NCBI GenBank assembly: GCA_947522735.1
Contig: CANNTZ010000091.1
Coordinates: 1 to 6,461, forward strand
Direction: 5' to 3'
DNA length: 6,461 bases
From: an uncultured Oscillospiraceae bacterium
Lineage (GTDB): Bacteria; Bacillota; Clostridia; Oscillospirales; Ruminococcaceae
Positions 1 through 5,375 of the stretch are shown here, piece by piece. Position 1 is the first letter of the stretch. The number at the start of each line of letters is the position of its first letter. The translations under genes and the position numbers were made by a program. The notes below the pieces were generated by a model. It saw only the letters and a program-made list of their open reading frames with translations, ran no database searches and had not been told where the DNA came from.

Positions 1-85
1 CCCTCTCTCTTTGGAAACACTCACCTCTTCCGCTGAACGCGGAGCGCCTCCGGGCTTTGCCCGGTGGCTTACGTTATAAAGCGCA

Positions 86-115
86 TTGACTTATTCGCGC
101 GGAGAAAGGTATAAA
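86..115 (+). promoter_or_regulatory. Promoter-like hexamers in repeat copy 1
   Basis: TTGACT at 86-91 and TATAAA at 110-115 are separated by 18 bp. Each hexamer matches the sigma-A consensus at five of six positions. Transcription would begin near 122 and run towards the terminator at 273-324. No supported coding sequence lies between, so the product would be a short RNA or a leader that must be read through to reach metA. Confidence 0.45.
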
Positions 116-154
116 TCCGTGCCCGCGCCAAAGGCGCTTACGTTATCAAGTGCG

Positions 155-184
155 CTGACTGGCTCGCGCGGAGAAAGATAAAAT
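155..184 (+). promoter_or_regulatory. Promoter-like hexamers in repeat copy 2
   Basis: CTGACT at 155-160 and TAAAAT at 179-184 occupy the same places in repeat copy 2 as the hexamers of copy 1, again with an 18-bp spacer. The -35 hexamer is weaker than in copy 1, while the -10 still matches five of six positions. Retention of both hexamers while the rest of the repeat drifts is consistent with function but does not prove it. The start would be near 191. Confidence 0.35.
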
Positions 185-187
185 CAA

Positions 188-324
188 TGCTCGCGCCGCG
201 CAAGATGTGAGCAGCAAGGCACAGCTACTATGTGTAATATAAAGTGGTGATAATACCATAGGTATTGTTTTGCGGGAGGGCAGACCGGATCCCATATGGG
301 ATACGGCATGTCCTCCCGTTTTTT
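188..324 (+). ncRNA. Candidate structured small RNA or terminated leader
   Basis: Downstream of the tandem promoter-like elements come three hairpins in a row. The first pairs 188-195 with 206-213 (eight pairs including two G-U). The second is a perfect dyad, AATACC-ATA-GGTATT at 252-266. The third is the terminator at 273-324. No ORF of useful size lies inside; the only ATG-initiated reading (230-250) gives six residues. The transcript would be about 135 nt from the second promoter or about 200 nt from the first. I recognise no known RNA family, and the SAM-I riboswitch core is absent. It may equally be a terminated leader of metA or the 3' end of an upstream unit. Confidence 0.3.
273..324 (+). 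terminator. Intrinsic terminator upstream of metA
   Basis: Bases 273-282 pair with 309-318 over ten pairs including one G-U. After a 2x2 internal loop, 285-287 pair with 304-306. After a single mismatch, 289-293 pair with 298-302 around an ATAT loop. Six T residues (319-324) follow directly. The core contains the palindrome ATCCCATATGGGAT at 289-302. The stem is long for a simple terminator. It ends whatever transcript enters from the left, about 125 nt before the metA start. Confidence 0.75.
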
Positions 325-380
325 CAGGCGGAGAAAACAAAGAAATTTATCGACACCACGCCGCTGAGCGCCGCGAGGTA

Positions 381-409
381 TTGCAATCGAAGGGAAAAAA
401 GAGTACAAT
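381..409 (+). promoter_or_regulatory. Probable metA promoter
   Basis: TTGCAA (381-386) and TACAAT (404-409) are separated by exactly 17 bp, matching four and five of six sigma-A consensus positions. A start near 416 leaves a 5' leader of about 33 nt. That is too short for a SAM riboswitch or T-box, so this promoter would not carry RNA-based methionine control. It lies downstream of the terminator at 273-324, which explains how metA could be expressed independently of that terminator. Confidence 0.55.
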
Positions 410-448
410 AATGTTGTTGCCGTAAACACAAAACCGGAGGTGTGTCCA

Positions 449-1366
449 TTGCCCATAAACATACAGGATTCGTCGCTGCCCGCAGTGAAGATACTGGAGT
501 CCGAAAATATATTTGTCATGACCGCGCACCGCGCGATGCACCAGGATATCCGTCCGCTCAGGATAGCGATACTCAACCTGATGCCCAAGAAGATCGAGAC
601 CGAGACGCAGCTGCTGCGGCTGCTGGGAAACACTCCGCTTCAGGTGGACGTCGAGCTGCTTCAGGCGGCGAGCCACGTCTCGAAGAACACCCCGCAAAAG
701 CACCTGCTCAAATATTACAACATCTTTGCTGACGTCCGAGACCAGCGCTTCGACGGGCTTATCATCACCGGCGCGCCGGTGGAGAATCTCGAATTTGAAG
801 AGGTGGATTACTGGGACGAGCTATGCGAGATCATGGATTGGGCGCGCAGCAACGTCTATTCGACGCTGTATATCTGCTGGGGTGCGCAGGCGGGGCTGTA
901 TCATCACTTCGGCGTCAAAAAGTATCCGCTGCCACAGAAAATGTTCGGAGTGTTCGACCACGAGGTGCTCGCGCCCAAGCATCCGCTCGTGCGAGGCTAT
1001 AACGACGTCTACCCCTGCCCGCATTCCCGCCACACCGGAATAAGGCGCGCCGATATCGAGGCACTCCCGGAGCTGGAGCTGCTGACCTGCTCGGATGTCG
1101 CCGGACCGGCTATAATCGCGAACCGCAACGGACGCGAATTTTTCCTGACGGGACATGTCGAATATGACGCGGAAACCCTTGCGGGCGAATATTTCCGTGA
1201 CCTCGGCAAGGGACTGCCGATACAGATCCCATATCGCTATTTTCCGAACGACGACCCCTCGCGCAAGCCGCTTCAAACATGGCGCGCCCACGCGAACCTG
1301 CTGTTCTCCAACTGGCTGAACTATTTTGTCTACCAGATGACGCCGTATGACCTGACGGCGCTCTGA
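449..1366 (+). CDS. metA: Homoserine O-acetyltransferase (MetA family)
   Basis: This enzyme acylates the hydroxyl of L-homoserine, the committed step of methionine synthesis, in the cytoplasm. The TTG at 449 is chosen because GGAGG (436-440) sits 8 nt upstream and the product then begins MPINIQD, as MetA proteins do, with 305 residues, normal for the family. The GTG at 440 overlaps that ribosome site. The whole MetA fold is present. The nucleophile Cys143 lies in CWGAQAG, and His236 and Glu238 lie in GHVEYD, matching the known Cys-His-Glu set with an offset of one. Lys47 and Lys48 lie in LNLMPKK. Glu112 in TGAPVENLEF occupies the position where glutamate marks acetyl-CoA users (as in Bacillus cereus) and glycine marks succinyl-CoA users (as in E. 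coli). Acetyl-CoA is therefore the likely donor, which would feed an O-acetylhomoserine sulfhydrylase. No other methionine gene is in the window. Confidence 0.96.
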   Translation: MPINIQDSSLPAVKILESENIFVMTAHRAMHQDIRPLRIAILNLMPKKIETETQLLRLLGNTPLQVDVELLQAASHVSKNTPQKHLLKYYNIFADVRDQRFDGLIITGAPVENLEFEEVDYWDELCEIMDWARSNVYSTLYICWGAQAGLYHHFGVKKYPLPQKMFGVFDHEVLAPKHPLVRGYNDVYPCPHSRHTGIRRADIEALPELELLTCSDVAGPAIIANRNGREFFLTGHVEYDAETLAGEYFRDLGKGLPIQIPYRYFPNDDPSRKPLQTWRAHANLLFSNWLNYFVYQMTPYDLTAL

Positions 1367-1390
1367 GCCGAGATTTAAGGAGCTGTCGCA

Positions 1391-2113
1391 ATGAATATAA
1401 GAAAGCTTGTCGCTCCGGTGCTCGCCTGGCTGCTTCTGCTGGCCTCAGGCTGCGCCGCGGCACCGGACGCGCAGTCCTTCCCGCCGGAGCCGCCCACGTC
1501 GGCGTCCGAGGCGCTGCCGGAGAAATCCGAGGCAGTATCGGGGGAGGCGGAGGCTCTGGAAGCCGCCGATATAAGCGCGCTCAAGCTTGCCGAGGCGGCG
1601 AACGACGCGCTGCGGCTGAGCTATCCGGACGACGCATGGATTGCCGATCAGGGCTCGTCTCCGCTCGTTCTCTACTATCTGCCGACCTACGGCACCGAAA
1701 AAGCCGTGAATGTCAACGCTCAGCGGCTCTTCGAGTGCGCAGCGCTGGGCAAGGAGGAGCTCAAGACCCTTTCCGGGGGCTTTGAGAGCACCGGAAACTA
1801 TCTCAGGGTGCAAAGGGCGGAGCTGCGGCGGCTTGACGGCGAAAACGTCATATACATGGAGGCTGTGATGCAGATCACCGACGAGGTCATCGACTATATG
1901 CTGAGCGCGGGAGGCTGGACTCAGGAGTGGATAGACCAGAACGGCGGGAGAGACGCACTCTGTGCTATACCGCCCACAGAGCAGCTATACCTCTATACCG
2001 CGAAGGACGGCTGGCTCTATCTTTTCGTCGGAACCTATTACGACGATAGCCAGAAGTCCGCGCTGCTCGACGCCATAACGGTGCTCGCGCAGACGGTCCG
2101 GGCCGTGGAATAG
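1391..2113 (+). CDS. Putative lipoprotein of unknown function
   Basis: The 240-residue product starts with a short basic stretch (MNIRK), a hydrophobic core (residues 6-17) and the lipobox LASGC, with Cys21 the likely lipidated residue. It should be exported and anchored on the outer face of the membrane. Residues 22-56 form a low-complexity linker rich in Pro, Ser, Ala and Glu. Residues from about 60 to 240 form a soluble domain with many aromatic residues and an alternating pattern towards the end (EQLYLYTAKDGWLYLFVGTYY). I do not recognise the domain. The ATG is well placed behind AAGGAG (1377-1382). It lies 24 bp after metA with no terminator between, so co-transcription is likely, although no functional link to methionine is visible. 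An extracytoplasmic ligand-binding or stress-sensing role is only a guess. Confidence 0.85.
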   Translation: MNIRKLVAPVLAWLLLLASGCAAAPDAQSFPPEPPTSASEALPEKSEAVSGEAEALEAADISALKLAEAANDALRLSYPDDAWIADQGSSPLVLYYLPTYGTEKAVNVNAQRLFECAALGKEELKTLSGGFESTGNYLRVQRAELRRLDGENVIYMEAVMQITDEVIDYMLSAGGWTQEWIDQNGGRDALCAIPPTEQLYLYTAKDGWLYLFVGTYYDDSQKSALLDAITVLAQTVRAVE

Positions 2114-2121
2114 CCTTTTTT

Positions 2122-2150
2122 CGCCGGGAGCTGTCCCTCGGCGGTTTTTT
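2122..2150 (+). terminator. Intrinsic terminator after the lipoprotein gene
   Basis: CGCCGGG (2122-2128) pairs with CTCGGCG (2137-2143) around an 8-nt loop, including one G-U pair. A T-run follows at 2145-2150. It begins 8 bp past the lipoprotein stop codon and closes the metA-lipoprotein transcription unit. Confidence 0.8.
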
Positions 2151-2201
2151 ATGCGTATATTGTCCTTTTTGTAACGAATATGTCCGCCTTTTTTCCTGTG
2201 C

Positions 2202-2230
2202 TTGAAAAATGGCGCGTTTTGTGGTATTAT
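2202..2230 (+). promoter_or_regulatory. Promoter of the TIM-barrel/aldolase pair
   Basis: TTGAAA (2202-2207) and TATTAT (2225-2230) are spaced by 17 bp and each matches the sigma-A consensus at five of six positions. The start would be near 2237, about 28 nt before the ATG at 2265. It sits directly after the preceding terminator, so this is a separately controlled unit. I see no clear operator dyad beside it. Confidence 0.6.
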
Positions 2231-2264
2231 TATATCACCGTCATGACGGAAAGGAAGAATATTT

Positions 2265-3341
2265 ATGGAGCTTTGGATATGTGCTTCCGCAAGCACGGTG
2301 CTCGAGCGGGCAAAGCACGCCGATTGGCGCAAAATGATGAGGGCTTGCCGCTTCAAGGGCTTTCTGCTCGAAACCTTTGACGTGACAAACCATATCGACC
2401 TGGAGGAGGTTGCGAAGGCAAAGCGTATCCTTGACGGGGAGGGCTATGTCACGGCGGCGTGCAGTGTCGCCATTGGGCACCCGGAGGGCATAGATACGCC
2501 GCGCTATACCTTCCACGAGGGCTGGCACATCCGGCGCGATATCGACAACAACGAGGTGCGCTGGTGCAACGCGATAACGCCGCGCCTGATACAGGACATG
2601 CGCGGACACATGCTTGAGCTGCGCGAGCTGGGCATAACGAGGATGCTGTGGGACGACGACCTGCGCCAGGGAAACTACGAGGGCGGCGTACAGGGCTGCT
2701 TCTGCGACGCTTGCCTCGTCGAGTTTGCCGGAAAATATCCGTCCGTCATTCCGGAAGGCTTCAGCCGTGAATCGCTCAGGCCGGTGATAAGGAGAAGCCC
2801 GGAGGGGCTTTCGGAGGAGCAGCTTGCGCTGCGTGAGGCGTGGATGCAGTTCACCTGCGAGCGTGTGACGCGCTATCTGCGCGAGACCTCGGTCGAAGGG
2901 ATGCAGAACGGCATAATGGTCATGCACAACGGCGACCGCCGCCACGGCGTCGATATCGCGGAGATAAGAAGAGAGCTGCCGGACTGCCTTTTCCGCGTGG
3001 GCGAGCTGATGTTTGACGACGCGTCCTTTGATCCGCCGCAGAACAAGCGCGCGCTCGTCGAGGGCGTGCTGCGCCACATGGCGCTGATGGGCGACCCGGC
3101 GCGCATATTCAGCGAGACGACAGTATTCCCGCACGGCGCGCTGACACCGGAAAACCTCCGCCTAAAAATCCTTCTCGAACGCAAATGCGGACTTGAGAAT
3201 ATCAATTTCATGGGCATGGAGCGCATGAATTCGCCGGCATACTATGAGATGATACGCGACAACTACGACCGCTTTGAGGAGACAGAGAAGGAGCTGACGC
3301 CTGACAATCTCGACGCATTTGATTTTGCAAGCATGAAATAA
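2265..3341 (+). CDS. TIM-barrel, glycoside hydrolase-like protein
   Basis: This 358-residue protein has no signal peptide and is probably cytoplasmic. Its layout suggests a (beta/alpha)8 barrel: alternating strand-like segments such as MELWICAS, KGFLLETFDV, ITRMLWDDD, GIMVMHNG, LFRVGELMF and ENINFMGMER, each followed by a helix-like stretch. The sequence WDDDLR (129-134), closely followed by CFCDAC (145-150) and LVEF, resembles a block seen in uncharacterised glycoside hydrolase-like barrel proteins, where acidic residues and clustered cysteines lie near the active-site mouth. Glu247 (RVGE) and Glu284 (SET) are other candidate acids. The ATG is supported by AAGGAA at 2251-2256, with an 8-nt spacing. 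The next gene, 37 bp downstream, is an aldolase-family enzyme, so a joint role in breaking down a carbohydrate or sugar acid is likely. The specific reaction is unknown, and it could be an isomerase-like or non-catalytic barrel. Confidence 0.8.
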   Translation: MELWICASASTVLERAKHADWRKMMRACRFKGFLLETFDVTNHIDLEEVAKAKRILDGEGYVTAACSVAIGHPEGIDTPRYTFHEGWHIRRDIDNNEVRWCNAITPRLIQDMRGHMLELRELGITRMLWDDDLRQGNYEGGVQGCFCDACLVEFAGKYPSVIPEGFSRESLRPVIRRSPEGLSEEQLALREAWMQFTCERVTRYLRETSVEGMQNGIMVMHNGDRRHGVDIAEIRRELPDCLFRVGELMFDDASFDPPQNKRALVEGVLRHMALMGDPARIFSETTVFPHGALTPENLRLKILLERKCGLENINFMGMERMNSPAYYEMIRDNYDRFEETEKELTPDNLDAFDFASMK

Positions 3342-3378
3342 GCATAAAACACCCAAAAGCGGAGGAGGAGAGAACACC

Positions 3379-4311
3379 TTGAAACAGAACGTTGTAACGA
3401 TGATAACCCCGTACGAGCAGGATGGCTCCGTCGCGCTTGAAACGGCGGCGCAGTACGTTGAGTGGTACGCGAGAAAGGGCTGCACCGGCATTTTTTCGCT
3501 GTGCCAATCCAGCGAGATCGCCTTTCTCTCACTTGAAGAACGCGTCGCGCTCCAGCGCACCGTCTGGGGAAAGGCAAACGAGATAGAGCGGAGCAACGGC
3601 AGGCGTCCGGCCGTCATAGCCTCAGGGCACGTCTCCAACGATATCGGAGCCGCGGCGGAGGAGCTGAACGCCGTCGCAGCCGAGGGAGCCGACGCGTTGG
3701 TGCTCATCACAAACCGCCTTGACCCCGAGAACGAGGGCGACGGTGTCTGGATAGCGAACGCCGAAAAGCTGATAGCGCGTCTGCCGTCGGACATGGCTCT
3801 CGGCCTCTACGAGTGCCCAAGCCCCTATAAGCGGCTGCTTACGCCGGAAATATTGCGCTGGAGCGTCTCGACGGGCCGGTTCAGATATATAAAGGACACC
3901 TGCTGTAATTTCGACACCATTGCCCGGCGCGCTGCGCTGCTTGAGTCAAGCGGCATTGCGCTGCTAAACGCGAACTGCCAGACGCTGCTTGACTCGCTCA
4001 TAGCGGGAGCAGACGGCTATTGCGGCGTCATGGCGAATTACCATCCGCAGATCTATGCGTGGCTGTGCGAGAACTACGAGCGTCAGCCGCAGCAGGCGGC
4101 GTTCATTCAGTCCATCATCTGCGTTGCGGGCTTCGCCGAGGGCGGCGTGACATACCCCCTGAGCGCCAAGTACCACATGTGTCTTGAGGGCATCCCCACC
4201 TGCGTCACCGCGCGCTGCACAGGCGACCGGGTGTTCAGCGATTACGAAAGGAGCTGCGTCAAACAGTTGAAGCTGTTTACCGACGTCGTTTCCGGCGGAA
4301 TGCTTGGCTGA
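3379..4311 (+). CDS. Dihydrodipicolinate synthase/NAL-family aldolase, divergent
   Basis: This is a 310-residue class I aldolase/lyase-like barrel. The family forms a Schiff base between an active-site lysine and a 2-oxo acid. Lys172 in YIKDTC fits the Schiff-base lysine, and Tyr144 in LYECP fits the catalytic tyrosine. The late signature LIAGADGYCGVMAN (207-220) is also present. The usual GTTGE loop is replaced by CQSSE (42-46), which removes the paired threonines of true DapA. A lysine-pathway role is therefore unlikely, and a pyruvate-dependent lyase or dehydratase of sugar-acid metabolism is more plausible. The TTG start is preferred: GGAGGAGGAG (3361-3370) precedes it by 8 nt, and the next ATG would remove part of the first beta strand (NVVTMITPY). 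It follows the barrel gene in the same unit. The product is unusually cysteine-rich, with 10 or more cysteines. Confidence 0.9.
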   Translation: MKQNVVTMITPYEQDGSVALETAAQYVEWYARKGCTGIFSLCQSSEIAFLSLEERVALQRTVWGKANEIERSNGRRPAVIASGHVSNDIGAAAEELNAVAAEGADALVLITNRLDPENEGDGVWIANAEKLIARLPSDMALGLYECPSPYKRLLTPEILRWSVSTGRFRYIKDTCCNFDTIARRAALLESSGIALLNANCQTLLDSLIAGADGYCGVMANYHPQIYAWLCENYERQPQQAAFIQSIICVAGFAEGGVTYPLSAKYHMCLEGIPTCVTARCTGDRVFSDYERSCVKQLKLFTDVVSGGMLG

Positions 4312-4382
4312 CAGTGAAATTTTGAAATTTTTCGCAAGGGTCAAGGGTAAAGGATAAGGCAGAAAACCGAAGCAGAAACAAC

Positions 4383-4427
4383 GGGAACGGCCCGGAGCGC
4401 TCGCAGGAAAGCTCCCGGGCCGTTCCC
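4383..4427. other. Long GC-rich hairpin after the aldolase gene
   Basis: Bases 4383-4398 pair perfectly with 4411-4427 over 16 pairs apart from one bulged C, around a 12-nt loop. It begins 71 bp after the aldolase stop codon. No T-run follows on either strand, so it is not a textbook intrinsic terminator. It could block 3' exonucleases, act as a rho-type or weak terminator, or be an element of its own. Confidence 0.6.
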
Positions 4428-4436
4428 ATGTGCGCA

Positions 4437-4459
4437 GGGGAACGCAATTATTCCCTTTT
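4437..4459 (+). terminator. Possible weak terminator of the barrel/aldolase unit
   Basis: GGGGAA (4437-4442) pairs with TTCCCT (4451-4456) around an 8-nt loop and runs into TTT. The stem has only three G-C pairs and the T-tract is short. If functional, it would back up the stronger hairpin just upstream. Confidence 0.25.
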
Positions 4460-4540
4460 GCCGTCCGCGTGGAGCGGCCTTGCGTCCCCGGAGCGCTGAT
4501 CCATGCTCGCCGGCGCCATCAGAGCTCTGTTGCACGCGCC

Positions 4541-4561
4541 GATGACCTTGCGGTGTTCCGC
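4541..4561 (+). repeat. 21-bp direct repeat, left copy
   Basis: This 21-bp sequence (GATGACCTTGCGG followed by TGTTCCGC) occurs again, identically and in the same orientation, at 6256-6276. Identity stops at both edges. Within it, GCGG-TGTT-CCGC can form a 4-bp hairpin. The two copies lie 1.7 kb apart and bracket the HAAS-like gene and the membrane protein gene. Confidence 0.85.
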
Positions 4562-4718
4562 GGCCTCCCTCTATGACGGGTTTTGTTTTGGTTACGCCCG
4601 TTTTTCTCCATTTGCACCATTTGCAGGGGCAGCAAGCATAAGAAAACCGGATAGGGACAAATATTCAAAACGCAAGGTCTTACAGACGGTGGAACGGTTT
4701 TTGAAATAAAAGCTTTAT

Positions 4719-5363
4719 TTGGAGGAGTATGAACAGCATTTTGCCTTTAAGCTGGCGGACGGCTATTCCGAAGAGGAAATTGCCGCGCGGCTGGGTGATC
4801 CCGTGGCGCTGGCGGCGCAGTTTTGTGAAAGCGGCAGGCCGAAGCATAACGGCGGAAGCAAGCCGTTTGTGGTGGCCGGGCTGTGCTTTGCCAACCTCCT
4901 TGCCGGAATGTTCTTTCTTTTGTTGGCCGCATGGGAGCTTGTGATGATTGCCGCCGGGATCGCCTCCGCAGGGCTTGCCGTTTGCCTGCTTGGGGGGCTG
5001 AACATCTATCAGCTCGTCCCCGCCATGCCCTACTGGTGCGGCGCCGTTCTGGGGCTGACTTTTCTGGCACTGACTGTTCTGCTGGTCGTCGGTTGCATCT
5101 ACTACAGCGCGTTTCTGCGTCAGATTGTTCGCTCCTACGGGCGGTTCCATCACAATGCGCTGGTCTCCGCTTCCGGTGGGGCTGTGCTGCCCTCCTTGTC
5201 GATCAATCCTCGGTTTTCCGGAAAAATCGCGCGACGTCTGCGCACCGTGGCGCTGGTTTCACTGGCGCTGTTCGCCGCCTGCTTTGTGTTGACCTGTGTG
5301 GTATGAGCCCTTTCTGCCGGCAGCCTTGAATTTTGGCACGCCTGGGGCTGGTTCTTGAAATGA
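4719..5363 (+). pseudogene. HAAS/DUF1700-like membrane protein, probably broken
   Basis: The open part (4719-5306, 195 residues) starts in the middle of what looks like a HAAS domain: EEYEQHFAFKLADGYSEEE, then IAARLGDP (21-28). Three or four membrane segments follow, at about 50-72, 74-94, 107-129 and 174-194. Such proteins usually carry about 25 more N-terminal residues and often sit beside a PadR-type regulator; neither is seen here. The TTG at 4719 has no ribosome site, and a TAA lies in frame 9 bp upstream (4707-4709). At the other end, TGA (5304-5306) interrupts the frame, but the same frame continues as ALSAGSLEFWHAWGWFLK to a second TGA (5361-5363). I recall this type of Trp-rich ending from relatives, so the first TGA looks like a nonsense mutation. 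It could also be a sequencing error or a recoded stop. No other in-frame TGA occurs in the gene, and TGG is used for Trp. Confidence 0.6.
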
Positions 5364-5375
5364 GGTGACTATGCA

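Larger units (their letters stand above)
61..197. repeat. Two-copy tandem repeat of about 69 bp
   Basis: Copy 1 (about 61-129) and copy 2 (about 130-197) align along their length. Shared blocks are CTTACGTTAT at 68-77 and 137-146, and CGCGCGGAGAAAG at 96-108 and 165-177, both offset by 69. The copies differ by scattered substitutions and one single-base indel, so the duplication is not recent. A short hairpin precedes each CTTACG block: CCGGGC-TTT-GCCCGG at 50-64 and GCGCC-AAA-GGCGC at 125-137. A degenerate earlier copy may lie around 30-44, and a related stretch (GGCGGAGAAAA) recurs near 328-338. Confidence 0.75.
4312..4718. other. Stretch of about 400 bp without a supported gene
   Basis: No ORF here has a good ribosome site together with family-like residues. 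The stretch holds a tandem GAAATTTT octamer (4315-4330), an A-rich tract up to 4382, a long GC-rich hairpin (4383-4427), a weaker hairpin with a short T-run (4437-4459), the left copy of a 21-bp direct repeat (4541-4561), and a weak ACGGG/CCCGT stem before TTTTT (4576-4605). The last part (about 4662-4709) may be the decayed 5' end of the HAAS-like gene, in the same frame and ending at a TAA. Confidence 0.55.

Noticed and set aside
1..30. Possible start of a leftward gene (GTG on the minus strand near position 22)
   Set aside because: Only about seven codons are visible and the ribosome site lies too close; it cannot be supported from this window.
137..175. Resemblance to a SAM-I riboswitch (TTATCAAG followed by GACTGGCT) upstream of metA
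   Set aside because: The spacing between the two blocks is too short, the GGCAAC and pseudoknot elements are absent, and the blocks are part of a tandem repeat whose other copy lacks them.
440..448. GTG at 440 as the metA start
   Set aside because: It overlaps the Shine-Dalgarno GGAGG. The TTG at 449 has ideal spacing and matches the usual MetA N-terminus.
184..633. 149-codon minus-strand ORF covering the metA upstream region
   Set aside because: It runs through the terminator hairpin, the metA promoter and the 5' part of metA, and has no family signal.
2241..3134. 297-codon ORF on the minus strand
   Set aside because: It lies opposite the well-supported barrel gene, has low-complexity shadow composition rich in His, Ala, Val and Arg, and shows no recognisable motif.
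4503..4709. 68-codon plus-strand ORF as a gene in its own right
   Set aside because: It has no ribosome site, spans the 21-bp repeat, and its composition is not protein-like except for the last 15 or so codons, which may belong to the broken HAAS-like gene.
4729..4944. ATG at 4729 directly behind GGAGGAG
   Set aside because: The spacing is a single base, the product is Arg/Trp-rich nonsense out of frame with the HAAS-like protein, and GGAGGAG is explained as coding for Glu-Glu.
5304..5306. Alternative genetic code with TGA read as an amino acid
   Set aside because: metA and the aldolase gene end in TGA at natural lengths and Trp is encoded by TGG, so a single interrupted gene is the simpler reading.
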